Positions 47,640-56,392 of a stretch of DNA of 64,000 bases are shown here, one piece after another (within the stretch, counting starts at the first letter, position 1; every line of letters begins with the position of its first letter). This stretch comes from Maricaulis sp036231565 (GTDB lineage Bacteria > Pseudomonadota > Alphaproteobacteria > Caulobacterales > Maricaulaceae): assembly GCA_036231565.1 (NCBI GenBank), contig JAZAHA010000018.1, forward strand, positions 27,127-91,126. The letters are read 5' to 3'. The translations under genes and the position numbers were made by a program. The notes beneath the pieces were generated by a model. It was not told the DNA's origin, ran no database searches, and saw only the letters and a list, made by a program, of their open reading frames with translations.

Positions 47640-49175
47640 CTATTGCGCAGCCAGTGCCGCACCCGCAGACATCTGCGTCGCCTCGAACAGACCACGGCGG
47701 CAGGCCAGCGCCTCGGCGATATGGATGCGGCGCACGCCTTCCTGGCCTTCCAGATCGGCAATTGTCCGGGCCACGCGCAGGACGCGGTGATAGGAGCGGG
47801 CGGTGAGATTGTGCGCCGTTGCCGCCTGGTTGAGCAGAGCATCGCCCGCCCGGTCCGGGGCGGCGACATGGTCGAGAATATCGGTCGGCAGATGGGCGTT
47901 GAGATGGCCGCGTCCGGCCTGGATTTCGCGGGCACGGGCCACACGCCGGGCAGCCTCCGCCGTGCCTTCGGCCGGCGGCGGGAGGGCCAGGTCGGCCGGC
48001 GTGACGGCCGGCACATGGATCTGCAGATCGATCCGGTCGAGCATCGGACCGGAAATGCGGGCCTGATAATCGCGGGCGCAGCGCGGACCGCGGCGGCAGC
48101 CGGTGCCGCCATCCCCGCCACCGCCACAGCGACAGGGATTCATCGCAGCGACGAGCTGAAAGCGCGCGGGGTAGGCGATATGGGCATTGGCCCGGGCGAC
48201 GGTGATCGAGCCGGTTTCCAGGGGCTGGCGCAGACTGTCGAGCACTTGTGGGTGAAACTCCGGCAGCTCGTCGAGGAACAGCACGCCCCGATGGGCGAGC
48301 GAAGCCTCGCCCGGCCGCGCCCGTGTTCCACCGCCGACCATCGCCGCCATCGAAGCGGAATGATGCGGCGAGCGGAAAGGCCGGGTCCGCGTCAGGCGCC
48401 CGCGCTCGAGCAGGCCGGCGACCGAGTGGATCATCGACACGTCGAGTAATTCTTCCGGTGCCAGGGTCGGCAGCAGACCCGGCAGGCGTTCGGCCATCAT
48501 CGACTTGCCCGAACCTGGCGGTCCGACCATCAGGAGATTGTGATGTCCGGCCGCGGCGATCTCGAGCGCGCGCTTGGCCGCTTCCTGGCCGCGCACCTGG
48601 GCGAGATCGGGCACGGTTCCGGCGTCGAGCAGTTCTCCCGGCACCGGACGGGCGAGCACCTGGGTGCCTTTGAAGTGATTGATCAGCTGGATAAGCGTCG
48701 CGGGCGCGAGAATGGCCAGATCACCCCCGGCCCAGGCCGCTTCGGCGCCACACGCTTCCGGGCAGATCAGCGACAGACCGGCCGCGTTCGCCGCGACCGC
48801 GGCTGGCAGCGCGCCCGGCGCCGAGCGGATTCGCGCATCGGCACCCAGCTCGCCGAACACCAGATGTCCCTCGACCGCGTCCTTGGGCAGTATACCCATT
48901 TCCGCGAGCACGCTGACCGCGATCGGCAAGTCGAAATGTGCGCCCTCCTTAGGGCGGTCGGCCGGCGCGAGATTGACGATCAGCCGTTTGGACGGAAGCG
49001 ACAGGCCGAGCGCAGCAAATGCTGCACGCACCCGCTCGCGGCTTTCCGTGACCGCCTTGTCCCCGAGACCGACGACCGAGAAGATCGGTTGCTGACCGCC
49101 TGCTACCTGAACTTGTACGTCAACCAGGCCCGCTTCGGCCCCGTCGAACGCCACCGATGTCGTTCGCGCTGCCAT
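47640..49175 (-). CDS. YifB/ComM-family Mg chelatase-like AAA+ ATPase
   Basis: AAA+ ATPase of the ComM/YifB family. ComM of naturally competent bacteria is a helicase that helps branch migration during transformation; the role in other bacteria is unclear. The 511-residue protein has an N-terminal Lon-like fold (LVDVQVQVAGGQQPIFSVVG), Walker A GPPGSGKS at 218-225, Walker B GVLFLDELPEF, and a Cys cluster MNPCRCGGG with CRRGPRC. The ATG at 49175 with GGGAG upstream is preferred over an in-frame ATG at 49259. It is 205 bases downstream of gshB. Confidence 0.93.
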   Translation of the reverse strand: MAARTTSVAFDGAEAGLVDVQVQVAGGQQPIFSVVGLGDKAVTESRERVRAAFAALGLSLPSKRLIVNLAPADRPKEGAHFDLPIAVSVLAEMGILPKDAVEGHLVFGELGADARIRSAPGALPAAVAANAAGLSLICPEACGAEAAWAGGDLAILAPATLIQLINHFKGTQVLARPVPGELLDAGTVPDLAQVRGQEAAKRALEIAAAGHHNLLMVGPPGSGKSMMAERLPGLLPTLAPEELLDVSMIHSVAGLLERGRLTRTRPFRSPHHSASMAAMVGGGTRARPGEASLAHRGVLFLDELPEFHPQVLDSLRQPLETGSITVARANAHIAYPARFQLVAAMNPCRCGGGGDGGTGCRRGPRCARDYQARISGPMLDRIDLQIHVPAVTPADLALPPPAEGTAEAARRVARAREIQAGRGHLNAHLPTDILDHVAAPDRAGDALLNQAATAHNLTARSYHRVLRVARTIADLEGQEGVRRIHIAEALACRRGLFEATQMSAGAALAAQ

Positions 49176-49380
49176 GCTTTCTCCCTGACGTACCGGGAAA
49201 TAGAATCGGTGAGCAGCCGCGTGTGTCGCACAATGCTCCTCACCGGGCCTTTCTGCCACAGTCGCAACGCGACCGCTCTAAAGGCCCATCATGACAGGGT
49301 TTTCCACAGCCCCTGTCCACACCCGGATCAAAACAGGAACACAGGGTGAACGAAGATTGCCGACACGTCAAGCGTGTATT
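49176..49380. other. 205-base gap between gshB and the yifB-like gene
   Basis: No gene seen. A small hairpin ACACG-CGTGT lies just after the gshB stop (about 49359-49374) without a T run. On the minus strand TGTGGACAG and TGTGGAAAA lie close together near 49298-49325, resembling weak DnaA boxes. The promoter of the yifB-like gene is probably in this stretch. Confidence 0.4.
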
Positions 49381-50328
49381 CTAGACTGCCAGCCGTTTCT
49401 CGACACAGTCCCAGAAAATGGCGCAGGTATCGATGCCGGAGAAGCGCTTGAGCTCCTGCACACCTGTCGGTGAGGTGACGTTGATTTCCGTCATCCGCCC
49501 GCCGATCACATCGATCCCGACCAGAACCAGGTCCCGCTCGCGCAGGACCGGGCCGATCGCGGCACAGATGGCGCGGTCGGCATCATCGAGCTCGGAAGCC
49601 TCAGCCACACCGCCGACATGCATGTTCGAACGGGTCTCGCCCTTCTGCGGCACGCGATTGATCGCGCCCACGGGCTCGCCATCGATGAGAAGGACGCGCT
49701 TGTCGCCCTTCTCGACGGCCGGCAGGAAGGCCTGGGCGACAACGGGTTCACGCGACTGGGCAAAGAACATTTCCAGCAGCGAGGAAAAATTGCCGTCGCC
49801 GGGGCGCAGCCGGAACACGCCGGCGCCGCCATTGCCGTAGAGCGGCTTGATGATGATGTCGGAATGGGTGTCGCGGAAGGCCCGCAGCGCACCGATATCG
49901 CGCGAGATCAGCGTCGGCGGGATCAGGTCCGGGAACAAAAGCGGCATGATCTTTTCCGGGCTGGATCGCACCCAGGCCGGGTCGTTCAGCACCAGGGTCC
50001 GCCCCTTGAGGAATTCCAGGATGTGGGCTGCTGTCTGGTAGGCCATGTCGAAGGGCGGGTCCTGGCGCATCAGGACAACATCGACATCCTCGGCCAGGTC
50101 GAGCATGACGGGTTCGCCAAGATCGGCGTGATTGCCCTGCTGGTGCCTTACGGTCACCGGGCGTGCCCGCGCCAGCACACGCCCCTGCAGCCAGACAAGC
50201 TGGTCGGGATGGTAGACAAAGAGCCCAGCGCCACGGGCCTGGGCTTCTTCCATCAGGGCGAACGTGGTGTCTGCATCCACATTCACCGTCTCGATCGGGT
50301 CCATCTGGACCGCAACGCGCATGGTCAT
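49381..50328 (-). CDS. gshB: Glutathione synthetase
   Basis: ATP-grasp ligase that joins gamma-glutamylcysteine and glycine in the second step of glutathione synthesis. The 315-residue protein shows MRVAVQMDPIETVNVDADTTFALMEEAQARG at the N-terminus, the RQDPPFDMAYQTAAHILE segment, and the ATP-grasp elements IIKPLYGNGGAGVFRL and a C-terminal EINVTSPTGVQEL. The ATG at 50328 overlaps the stop of the upstream BON gene as TGATG, with GGAG eight bases before, so translation is coupled. An ATG two codons later is also possible. Confidence 0.96.
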   Translation of the reverse strand: MTMRVAVQMDPIETVNVDADTTFALMEEAQARGAGLFVYHPDQLVWLQGRVLARARPVTVRHQQGNHADLGEPVMLDLAEDVDVVLMRQDPPFDMAYQTAAHILEFLKGRTLVLNDPAWVRSSPEKIMPLLFPDLIPPTLISRDIGALRAFRDTHSDIIIKPLYGNGGAGVFRLRPGDGNFSSLLEMFFAQSREPVVAQAFLPAVEKGDKRVLLIDGEPVGAINRVPQKGETRSNMHVGGVAEASELDDADRAICAAIGPVLRERDLVLVGIDVIGGRMTEINVTSPTGVQELKRFSGIDTCAIFWDCVEKRLAV

Positions 50329-50987
50329 CAACGTGTCTCCGGGGCGCCCAGCAATTGCGGACCGGAGTTAGGGGTTTGCGCCGCCGGATCAAGAGCCGGG
50401 CGGGCTTCCCCCTCACACACTTCCGCGCGGCGTTCGCCGCGGGCAGGCAGATCGGTGGGCAAACCATCGATGCGCACATAGGTGATCACTTCTTCCACAC
50501 CCTCAACCAGCGAGGCATGGCTCGCCGCGCGCTCGAGCTCGGCCCGGTTGCGGGCAACGCCGAGCAGATAGACATGGCCGGCGCGGGTTTCGACATTGAA
50601 ATTGATCGAGCGGATGTTCCGGTCGGCCGCAAGACGCGCATTGACCCGCGCCGTGATCTGGCCGTCGCGGACCCGGTTGCGGAAACCGTCTCCCGGTCCG
50701 ATCTCCAGCTCGTTAGCCACATTGCGCACGGCCACGGACGACCAGGCCAAGCATTCCGCCATGCGCCGGTCGGCCTCGCGCGGTACAGCGCCGGTCAGAA
50801 GGGCAATCCCCTCGGTGACCTCCACATCGACCCCGTCGAGTGCATAGCCCTCGGTGCGCAGCATCGCCGCCTTGATCGAAACGGAGGCATTCGTGTCGTC
50901 CAGCTGGCGGCCGATGGAGCGCTCTTCCTGCACCGTTGAACAGGCGGTCAACAGGGCGAGGGCAGGCAGGGCCAGAATGCGGAACAT
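50328..50987 (-). CDS. BON-domain lipoprotein (DolP/OsmY-like)
   Basis: A 219-residue predicted lipoprotein: signal peptide with lipobox LTAC (Cys16 after MFRILALPALALL), then two BON domains (about 25-95 and 103-178; ASVSIKAAMLRTEGYALDGVDVEV, then GQITARVNARLAADRNIRSIN), which bind phospholipid in the outer-membrane protein DolP. The position between yraN and gshB parallels dolP being near yraN and rsmI in other proteobacteria. GGAGAG precedes the ATG at 50987. A role in outer-membrane integrity is likely by analogy. Confidence 0.88.
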   Translation of the reverse strand: MFRILALPALALLTACSTVQEERSIGRQLDDTNASVSIKAAMLRTEGYALDGVDVEVTEGIALLTGAVPREADRRMAECLAWSSVAVRNVANELEIGPGDGFRNRVRDGQITARVNARLAADRNIRSINFNVETRAGHVYLLGVARNRAELERAASHASLVEGVEEVITYVRIDGLPTDLPARGERRAEVCEGEARPALDPAAQTPNSGPQLLGAPETR

Positions 50988-51079
50988 GGGGACGCTCTCC
51001 AGTCGAATCGTGCGGTTCACTCTACGCGATGGGACGCGCAAGACCACGTCCCGGTTCCCGGCCCGTGTGCAGAGAAGCG

Positions 51080-51466
51080 TCAGATCAGGCTGACGGCGCC
51101 ATCGCCGGGGATCCAGGCCGCGCGATGATGCACCGGAAGCCGTCCCGGCGCGACCAGAAACAGATCATACCGCACAAACAGCGCACGGAAGCGGGCATCG
51201 TGCCGGGCGAGCCAGAGACTGGCAGCCCGTTCGATACGCTGGCGCTGGCGCGGACCGATGCTGTCGCGCGCCTCGGCAATGGAGGGACGCAGCTTGACCT
51301 CGATGAAGGCGATGTATTCGCCACGGCAGGCCACCAGGTCGACCTCGCCGGCCGGCGTGCGGGCGCGGCGGTCGAGCAGGCGATAACCCTTTGCGGCCAG
51401 CCAGGCCATGGCCAGCCATTCCGCCCAGCGGCCGCGCGCTTCCGCCGCCTGCCGGGCCCGGCTCAC
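51080..51466 (-). CDS. yraN: YraN-family (UPF0102) endonuclease-like protein
   Basis: A 128-residue protein of the UPF0102 family, with a PD-(D/E)xK nuclease-like core: GRWAEWLAMAWLAAKGYRLLDRR, then GEVDLVACRGEYIAFIEVKLR holding the acidic and lysine residues. Activity has not been shown for most members. The start is GTG at 51466, overlapping the rsmI stop by four bases with AAGG immediately upstream; no ATG is suitable. It lies 92 bases upstream of the BON gene on the same strand. Confidence 0.87.
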   Translation of the reverse strand: MSRARQAAEARGRWAEWLAMAWLAAKGYRLLDRRARTPAGEVDLVACRGEYIAFIEVKLRPSIAEARDSIGPRQRQRIERAASLWLARHDARFRALFVRYDLFLVAPGRLPVHHRAAWIPGDGAVSLI

Positions 51467-52368
51467 CCCTTGTCCCGCAGCGCCAGGGCGCGGGCATAGA
51501 CATCGCGCTTGGCCCAGCCGGACTGGGCGGCGATCTCGGCCGCGGCATCCTTGACCCGCATCTCCGCGAGCACGCGTTTCAGCGCCGCATCGATGCGCGC
51601 CTCGTCCCAGCCGGTCTCGCTGGGTGGGCCGATCACGATCACCACCTCGCCGCGCGGCGGACCGGCCTCGGCATAGTGTTCCGCCAGTCCCGCAAGCGTG
51701 CCGCGGCGGGCTTCCTCGTGCAGCTTGGTCAGTTCGCGGCAGACGGCCGCCGGCCGGTCGCCCAGCACCTTCGCCATGCTCGCCAGACACGCTGGCAGAC
51801 GGGATGCGCCTTCATAGACGACCAGGCTGCCCGGCGACCGGCCCATTTCCGCCAGCCAGGTCTCTCGGGCACCGGTCTTGGGCGGCGGGAAGCCGGCAAA
51901 GGTGAAACAATCGGTCGGCAGACCGGCAATCGCCAACGCGGCCAGCACAGCAGACGCGCCGGGGATCGCGATCACCGTATGACCAGCCGCAATGACCTCG
52001 CGCGCAAGCTTGAAACCCGGATCGGAGACGAGGGGCGTGCCGGCATCGGAGACCAGCGCAATCCGCTTGCCCGCATCCAGCGCGGCCAGGATGTGCGGCC
52101 GCACCTTCTCGCCATTGTGGTCGTGATAGGGCTGCAATTCGGCGCGGATACCGTAGGCATCGAGCAGGCGGCGGGAGACACGGGTGTCCTCGGCCAGAAC
52201 GGTATCGGCAGCCGCCAGCACGTCGAGGGCACGCAGGGTGATGTCACGCAGATTCCCGATCGGGGTGGAAACCAGGTAGAGACCGGGCTCCAGTGCTTGC
52301 CCCTTTCCACCCGGCCAGATAGCTTCGCGAGAAATTTCACCGGGTAGTCCGCTCATGCCGTCCGTCAT
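51463..52368 (-). CDS. rsmI: 16S rRNA (cytidine-1402-2'-O)-methyltransferase RsmI
   Basis: Methylates the 2'-OH of C1402 in 16S rRNA, tuning P-site decoding. The 301-residue tetrapyrrole-methylase-fold protein has LYLVSTPIGNLRDITLRAL, TRVSRRLLDAYGI, ALVSDAGTPLVSDPG and the EGASRLPACL region (relatives often have ESPHR here). It is divergent from the LpoA-like gene with 31 bases between starts, so promoters must overlap. ATG codons at 52368 and 52356 are both possible; neither has a strong ribosome site. Confidence 0.94.
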   Translation of the reverse strand: MTDGMSGLPGEISREAIWPGGKGQALEPGLYLVSTPIGNLRDITLRALDVLAAADTVLAEDTRVSRRLLDAYGIRAELQPYHDHNGEKVRPHILAALDAGKRIALVSDAGTPLVSDPGFKLAREVIAAGHTVIAIPGASAVLAALAIAGLPTDCFTFAGFPPPKTGARETWLAEMGRSPGSLVVYEGASRLPACLASMAKVLGDRPAAVCRELTKLHEEARRGTLAGLAEHYAEAGPPRGEVVIVIGPPSETGWDEARIDAALKRVLAEMRVKDAAAEIAAQSGWAKRDVYARALALRDKG

Positions 52369-52399
52369 TCTTTCGCGTTTTCATTCCTGTCTTTCCAGC

Positions 52400-53698
52400 A
52401 TGACACAAAGCGCGGGCTTGCGCGCCTTCGCTGTCATCGGCCTTGTCGGCTTCGCCGCAGCGGCCTGCAGCACCACGCCGCCGCCCCCGCCGCCAGTCCA
52501 GCAACCGCCCGTCACCCAGCCGGAACCGGAGCCCGTTCCGGAGCCTGAACCCGAGCCGGACGTGCGCACCGGGCTCATCCCGCCGCACATGGCCGATCGC
52601 GATCTCGTTCGCGTCGCCGTCCTGCTGCCTTTCTCGGCCGAGAATGCCGGCGCCCGCGCGGAAGCCCTGCGCCTGCTGCGCGCCGCAGAACTGGCGCTGT
52701 TCGAGCGTGGCAGCGGCAATCTCCTGATGATCCCGAAGGACACGCAGGGCACGCCCGAAGGCGCCCGCGCTGCCGCCCTGGCGGCTGCCGGCGATGGCGC
52801 CGACATGATTATCGGTCCGCTGTTCGGCCCGGCCGTTTCCGGTGCCGCCTCGATTGCCCGCCAGGCCAATATTCCGGTCATCGCCTTCACCACGGATACG
52901 ACGGTGGCTGGCGATGGCGTCTATCTGATGAGCTTCCCGCCGGAGATCGAAGTCGAACGGATTGTCGAATACGCCGCCCGCCAGGGCGTCGAACGCTTTG
53001 CCTATCTGGGTCCGCAGGACCGTTATGGCATGGCGGTCTATGATGCCCTGCAGAACAGTGCCGGGCTGAATGGCGGCTATGTCGCTGCGGATTCCTTCTA
53101 CACCGGCGATGTCGAAGCCATGGCGCGCGCGTCGGCGCGCCTGGCCAGCGGTGTCTTCGAACCGCTCACTCCGGAAGAGGCACTCGAGCTGCAACGCCAG
53201 GAATGGGCGCCGGATCCGGACGCCGCTTTCCAGGCCGTGATCCTGCCCGAGGGCAGCACGCGCCTGCGCGCCCTGGGCCCGCTGCTGGTCTCACAGAATG
53301 TCGACCCGCTGGTCGTGCGCTTCCTGGGCACGGGCCTGTGGAACGATCCGGAATTGCTGCGCGAACCGGCGCTGCACGGCGGCTGGTTTGCCGGCCCTGA
53401 CCAGGCTGCACGCGAGCACTTCGAGACGGCCTATCGCGAAACCTATGACAGTCCACCCTCGCGCATCGCCAGCCTGGCCTATGACGCGATGGCTCTGGCC
53501 GCACACCTTGATGGCGGCGAGCGCGGCTTCTCGCGCGCGGCGATCGAGGAGGAGCAGGGCTTCATGGGCGCAGACGGCCTGTTCCGCTTCCGCTCCGACG
53601 GGATGATCGAGCGCGGTCTGGCGATCTTCGAGATCCGTCCGCGTGGCCTGCGCGAGATCGAACCCGCACCGCTGAGCTTCGAACCGCAGGCCTTCTAG
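52400..53698 (+). CDS. LpoA-like penicillin-binding protein activator lipoprotein (LppC family)
   Basis: Lipoprotein of 432 residues with lipobox AAAC (Cys23), a proline/glutamate-rich spacer (about 26-55) and a periplasmic type-1 substrate-binding fold (about 65-420; VRVAVLLPFS, MIIGPLFGPAVSGAASIARQANIPVIAF). In gammaproteobacteria LpoA activates PBP1A from the outer membrane; alphaproteobacterial members are shorter and their role is inferred. The ATG at 52400 gives the lipoprotein signal, though its ribosome site is poor; 52355 is the alternative. The stop shares CTAG with hemW. Confidence 0.88.
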   Translation: MTQSAGLRAFAVIGLVGFAAAACSTTPPPPPPVQQPPVTQPEPEPVPEPEPEPDVRTGLIPPHMADRDLVRVAVLLPFSAENAGARAEALRLLRAAELALFERGSGNLLMIPKDTQGTPEGARAAALAAAGDGADMIIGPLFGPAVSGAASIARQANIPVIAFTTDTTVAGDGVYLMSFPPEIEVERIVEYAARQGVERFAYLGPQDRYGMAVYDALQNSAGLNGGYVAADSFYTGDVEAMARASARLASGVFEPLTPEEALELQRQEWAPDPDAAFQAVILPEGSTRLRALGPLLVSQNVDPLVVRFLGTGLWNDPELLREPALHGGWFAGPDQAAREHFETAYRETYDSPPSRIASLAYDAMALAAHLDGGERGFSRAAIEEEQGFMGADGLFRFRSDGMIERGLAIFEIRPRGLREIEPAPLSFEPQAF

Positions 53699-54858
53699 GG
53701 CACGAGTTCGCCGGAAACGCCGTCGGCCAGAAGGCGGCCGGCGGCGGTCAGGCGTATCCGCGAGCCGGCCTGTTCCACCATGCCCTGGCGCATCATGCGC
53801 GCCAGACCGTCCGGGTCGATCCCGCTGCCGGTCGTGGCATACAGATGATCGATATCCAGCCCGTCCGCCAGGCGCATCCCCATCAGGATGCGTTCGGCGA
53901 TCTCGTCCGCAACCGACAACGCTTCCTCGCCCGCCATGCCGGTGCCGGTCTCTGCGACACGGCGGATATAATCGGCCGGCCGCCGGGCCGCTTCTGTCGC
54001 CGTGCGCCCGCCAGCGCTGGCGCGCCCCAGGCGGCCATGGGCCCCCGGGCCGATACCGATCCAGTCGCCGCCCTCCCAGTAGAGCCGGTTGTGAACCGAC
54101 TGGTCGGCGCGGCTGCGGGCATGATTGGAAATTTCATAGCCTTCAAACCCGGCGTCCGCGCACAGGCTTTCGGTCAGTTCGTAGAGGTCGGCCGCAAAAT
54201 CCGGCGGCGCGTCCAGCTGTTCGCCGCGGCCGGCGCGCTTTCCGAAGGCCGTACCCGGCTCGATGGTCAGCTGGTAGGGCGAGATATGCCCGACACCGCT
54301 GGCCAGCGCCTCGCCGAGCTCGGCTGCCCAGCCGTCTGCCGTCTGGCCGGCGCGGGCATAGATCATGTCGAGCGAGACGCGGGTGAAATCACGCTGGGCC
54401 GCGTCGATCGCCCGGCGCGCCAGTGAGGCGTCATGATCGCGGCCGAGCGAGACCAGCGCCTCATCGTCAAAGCTCTGCACCCCCAGCGACAGCCGGTTGA
54501 CACCCGCCGAGGCCATGCCGGCAAACCCGTCGATATCCTTGGGATTGGCTTCCAGACCGATTTCCGCGTCGCCGGCGAAGCCCCACAGACGCTCCGCCTC
54601 ACCGATAACGGCAGCGAGCTGTTGCGGGGTCATCAGGGATGGCGTGCCGCCGCCGAAATGCAGGCTGAAGAGCGGCCGGGCGCCGGTGCGGGCGCGCCAG
54701 TGCGCCATATCGGCCAGCATGGCGGCCAGAAGCGCTTCGTCATCGTCCTTGGGCCGGTAGACGTTGAAGTCGCAATAGGGGCAGATGCGGGCACAATAGG
54801 GCCAGTGCACATACAGCCCCAGCGCATTGCCGAGGCCGGAGGCCGGCCCGTCACTCAC
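53695..54858 (-). CDS. hemW: Heme chaperone HemW (radical SAM, coproporphyrinogen oxidase-like)
   Basis: Radical-SAM-fold heme chaperone, formerly annotated as oxygen-independent coproporphyrinogen III oxidase. The 387-residue protein has the cluster motif Cys22-x3-Cys26-x2-Cys29 (CARICPYCDF), LHFGGGTPSLM, GVNRLSLGVQSFDD and the C-terminal HemN-type domain. It lacks the N-terminal extension and the fourth cysteine of true HemN, so HemW is the better name. It follows rdgB with a four-base ATGA overlap and converges on the LpoA-like gene. Confidence 0.94.
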   Translation of the reverse strand: MSDGPASGLGNALGLYVHWPYCARICPYCDFNVYRPKDDDEALLAAMLADMAHWRARTGARPLFSLHFGGGTPSLMTPQQLAAVIGEAERLWGFAGDAEIGLEANPKDIDGFAGMASAGVNRLSLGVQSFDDEALVSLGRDHDASLARRAIDAAQRDFTRVSLDMIYARAGQTADGWAAELGEALASGVGHISPYQLTIEPGTAFGKRAGRGEQLDAPPDFAADLYELTESLCADAGFEGYEISNHARSRADQSVHNRLYWEGGDWIGIGPGAHGRLGRASAGGRTATEAARRPADYIRRVAETGTGMAGEEALSVADEIAERILMGMRLADGLDIDHLYATTGSGIDPDGLARMMRQGMVEQAGSRIRLTAAGRLLADGVSGELVP

Positions 54859-55451
54859 GATCCGAATTCCGCTGTGATCATCGCGGCCAGGGCGCGGGCG
54901 CGATGGCTGAGTTTGCGTTTTTCCTCCGGCGCCATTTCCCCGAAGGTCCGGCTCTCGCCCGCCGGGCAGAAGACCGGGTCATAGCCGAAACCGCCCGTGC
55001 CGCGCGGCGGCCAGACGATCGTGCCCGCCACTTCGCCGCGATAATGGCTGAGCGATCCGTCAGGGCGGGCAAGGGCAATCACGCTGACAAAGCGCGCCGT
55101 ACGGTCGGCCGCCTCGCCCAGTTCGTCATGGACCCGTTGCATGGCCCGGCCGAAATCGCGCGGCTCGCCGGCCCAGCGGGCGGAATAGATGCCGGGCGCC
55201 CCGGCCAGCGCATCGACGGCCAGTCCGGAATCGTCGGCCAGGCAGACAAGCCCCGTCGCCTCGCAGGCGGCCCGCGCCTTAAGCGCAGCATTACCCTCGA
55301 ATGTCGGCTCGGTTTCTTCGGGTTCAGGAAGGTCGAGTTCGGCAGCGCTTTTCAGGGCAATCCCGCGGGGCGCGAGAATGTCCCGCAACTCCTTGATCTT
55401 GCCCGCATTATGGCTTGCGAGAACCCAGGTTTCACCGTCTGAAATCGCCAT
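54855..55451 (-). CDS. rdgB: dITP/XTP pyrophosphatase (RdgB/HAM1 family)
   Basis: House-cleaning nucleotidase that hydrolyses dITP, ITP and XTP to monophosphates. The 198-residue protein has LASHNAGKIKELRDIL near the start, CLADDSGLAVDALAGAPGIYSARWAG around 68-93, and GFGYDPVF and FGEMAPEEKRKLSHRARAL in the C-terminal part. It overlaps hemW by four bases. Upstream is an AT-rich intergenic stretch shared with a divergent small gene. Confidence 0.96.
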   Translation of the reverse strand: MAISDGETWVLASHNAGKIKELRDILAPRGIALKSAAELDLPEPEETEPTFEGNAALKARAACEATGLVCLADDSGLAVDALAGAPGIYSARWAGEPRDFGRAMQRVHDELGEAADRTARFVSVIALARPDGSLSHYRGEVAGTIVWPPRGTGGFGYDPVFCPAGESRTFGEMAPEEKRKLSHRARALAAMITAEFGS

Positions 55452-55479
55452 TATTCCAGTCCTCTTTTATCGCCTTTCG

Positions 55480-55568
55480 AAAAATTCATATCGAAAAACG
55501 ATATTTTTCGCTTGCGCACCCGCCGCCTCTCGTTTATCGATAAACAACAAGGACGGGAGACACCGTCC
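55480..55568. promoter_or_regulatory. AT-rich palindromic control region between rdgB and the small membrane peptide gene
   Basis: Three inverted repeats: ATATCG-AAAAA-CGATAT (55488-55504), overlapped by CGAAAAA-CGATA-TTTTTCG (55492-55510); the perfect 14-base palindrome GTTTATCGATAAAC (55532-55545); and a leader hairpin GGACGG-GAGACA-CCGTCC (55551-55568). TATCG recurs in the first and the 14-base palindrome and at 55468-55472. TTGCGC (55512-55517) with TATCGA 17 bases later could be a plus-strand promoter overlapping the palindrome. Confidence 0.5.
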
Positions 55569-55626
55569 CGCGTACCACGAATGACAACGGTAATTGGTCA
55601 GATTAAAGCAGAAAGGAAACAGTCAA

Positions 55627-55743
55627 ATGGTCAGGTCCGGAAATTCGAGCATGCAGGTCGTCGCGTCCATCGCGGTCAATGCCATGCTGCTGATCTCGGT
55701 TGCGGCCGGCGCGTTTTACGCGATTGCACCGGTTGCTGCATGA
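55627..55743 (+). CDS. Small membrane protein, 38 residues
   Basis: An unlisted short gene: ATG at 55627, TGA at 55741-55743, with AAAGGA ten bases before the start. The product begins MVRSGNSSMQVVAS and is hydrophobic from about residue 10 to the end (AVNAMLLISVAAGAFYAIAP), consistent with one membrane helix and a short charged N-terminus. No family was recognised. It lies 87 bases upstream of the DUF2975 gene on the same strand, downstream of palindromic control sequence. The ribosome site, composition and clean stop support a real gene, but a peptide this small could occur by chance. Confidence 0.6.
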   Translation: MVRSGNSSMQVVASIAVNAMLLISVAAGAFYAIAPVAA

Positions 55744-55757
55744 TTGCTACTGACGGG

Positions 55758-55795
55758 TGAGGCCTGACGGGCGGACGCGCCGCTCACAGGCCTCA
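55758..55795. repeat. Inverted repeat between the small gene and the DUF2975 gene
   Basis: TGAGGCCTG (55758-55766) pairs with CAGGCCTCA (55787-55795), with a further GC-rich pairing inside the 20-base loop. No T run follows. It may be a weak terminator or processing structure that sets the ratio of the small gene to the downstream pair. Confidence 0.5.
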
Positions 55796-55830
55796 TTCGC
55801 AAGCCGCATTGCCTATGGGAAGGGGCGGGC

Positions 55831-56379
55831 ATGAAAACACTGGGCCAAGGATCGCTCGCATCCATTGTGAAGATCATCCTGGATGTCGTCTGGTATCTGG
55901 GCTGGGTCCTGCTGAGTTTCGCCGCGCTGGTCCTGCTGGCTGCCGCTGCCACGCTCGTGATGGATTTCCTCGGCTATTCGCCGGGTGTTGTCACAGAGCT
56001 TTTCCAGTCGATCCGCGAACACGGCTGGCTTTTCCCGCTGCTGGTCACCGAGATCATCGCATTCATGATCGTGATCGACCGGCTGCGCCGCATTTCATCG
56101 ACCCTGATCGCGGGCGATCCCTTTGTGCCGGAAAATGCCGGACACTTGCGGGTCATTGCGATCGCCATCGCCGGCTACCAGGTTCTGCGTCACGTCACGC
56201 AGGGGGCCGTAGCGATGCTGCTGACCATCATGGACCAGCCCGTTCTGGGCGGTCTGGAACTCACGGCGACGGCGAATATCGACCTGGGCGCCTGGTTTGC
56301 GGTGGCAGCGCTGCTGGTACTGGCGGAGATCTTCCGCGAAGGTGCGAAAATGCGCCAAGAACAAAAACTCACGATTTAG
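55831..56379 (+). CDS. DUF2975 family membrane protein
   Basis: A 182-residue inner-membrane protein with four helices (about 13-47, 66-86, 105-130 and 150-168). The family signature is in the loop after helix 2: LRRISSTLIAGDPFVPENAGHL, with a C-terminal EIFREGAKMRQEQKLTI. DUF2975 proteins are commonly followed by a small HTH protein, as here (13 bases downstream), and are thought to form a membrane-linked regulatory pair. Function is unknown. GGAAGGGGCGGGC precedes the ATG. It is probably cotranscribed with the small upstream gene. Confidence 0.85.
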   Translation: MKTLGQGSLASIVKIILDVVWYLGWVLLSFAALVLLAAAATLVMDFLGYSPGVVTELFQSIREHGWLFPLLVTEIIAFMIVIDRLRRISSTLIAGDPFVPENAGHLRVIAIAIAGYQVLRHVTQGAVAMLLTIMDQPVLGGLELTATANIDLGAWFAVAALLVLAEIFREGAKMRQEQKLTI

Positions 56380-56392
56380 GGAGGCGCCGCTT

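Noticed and set aside
47036..47806. Plus-strand frame with GIxxx pentapeptide repeats opposite the kinase repeat
   Set aside because: The repeats are the complement of the kinase array; the frame runs antisense into the yifB-like gene and has no ribosome site or domain.
49290..49330. Two DnaA-box-like nonamers (TGTGGACAG, TGTGGAAAA) suggesting an origin
   Set aside because: Each differs from the consensus at one or two positions, only two are present, and there is no AT-rich unwinding stretch or dnaA, hemE or parAB nearby. At most a regulatory site.
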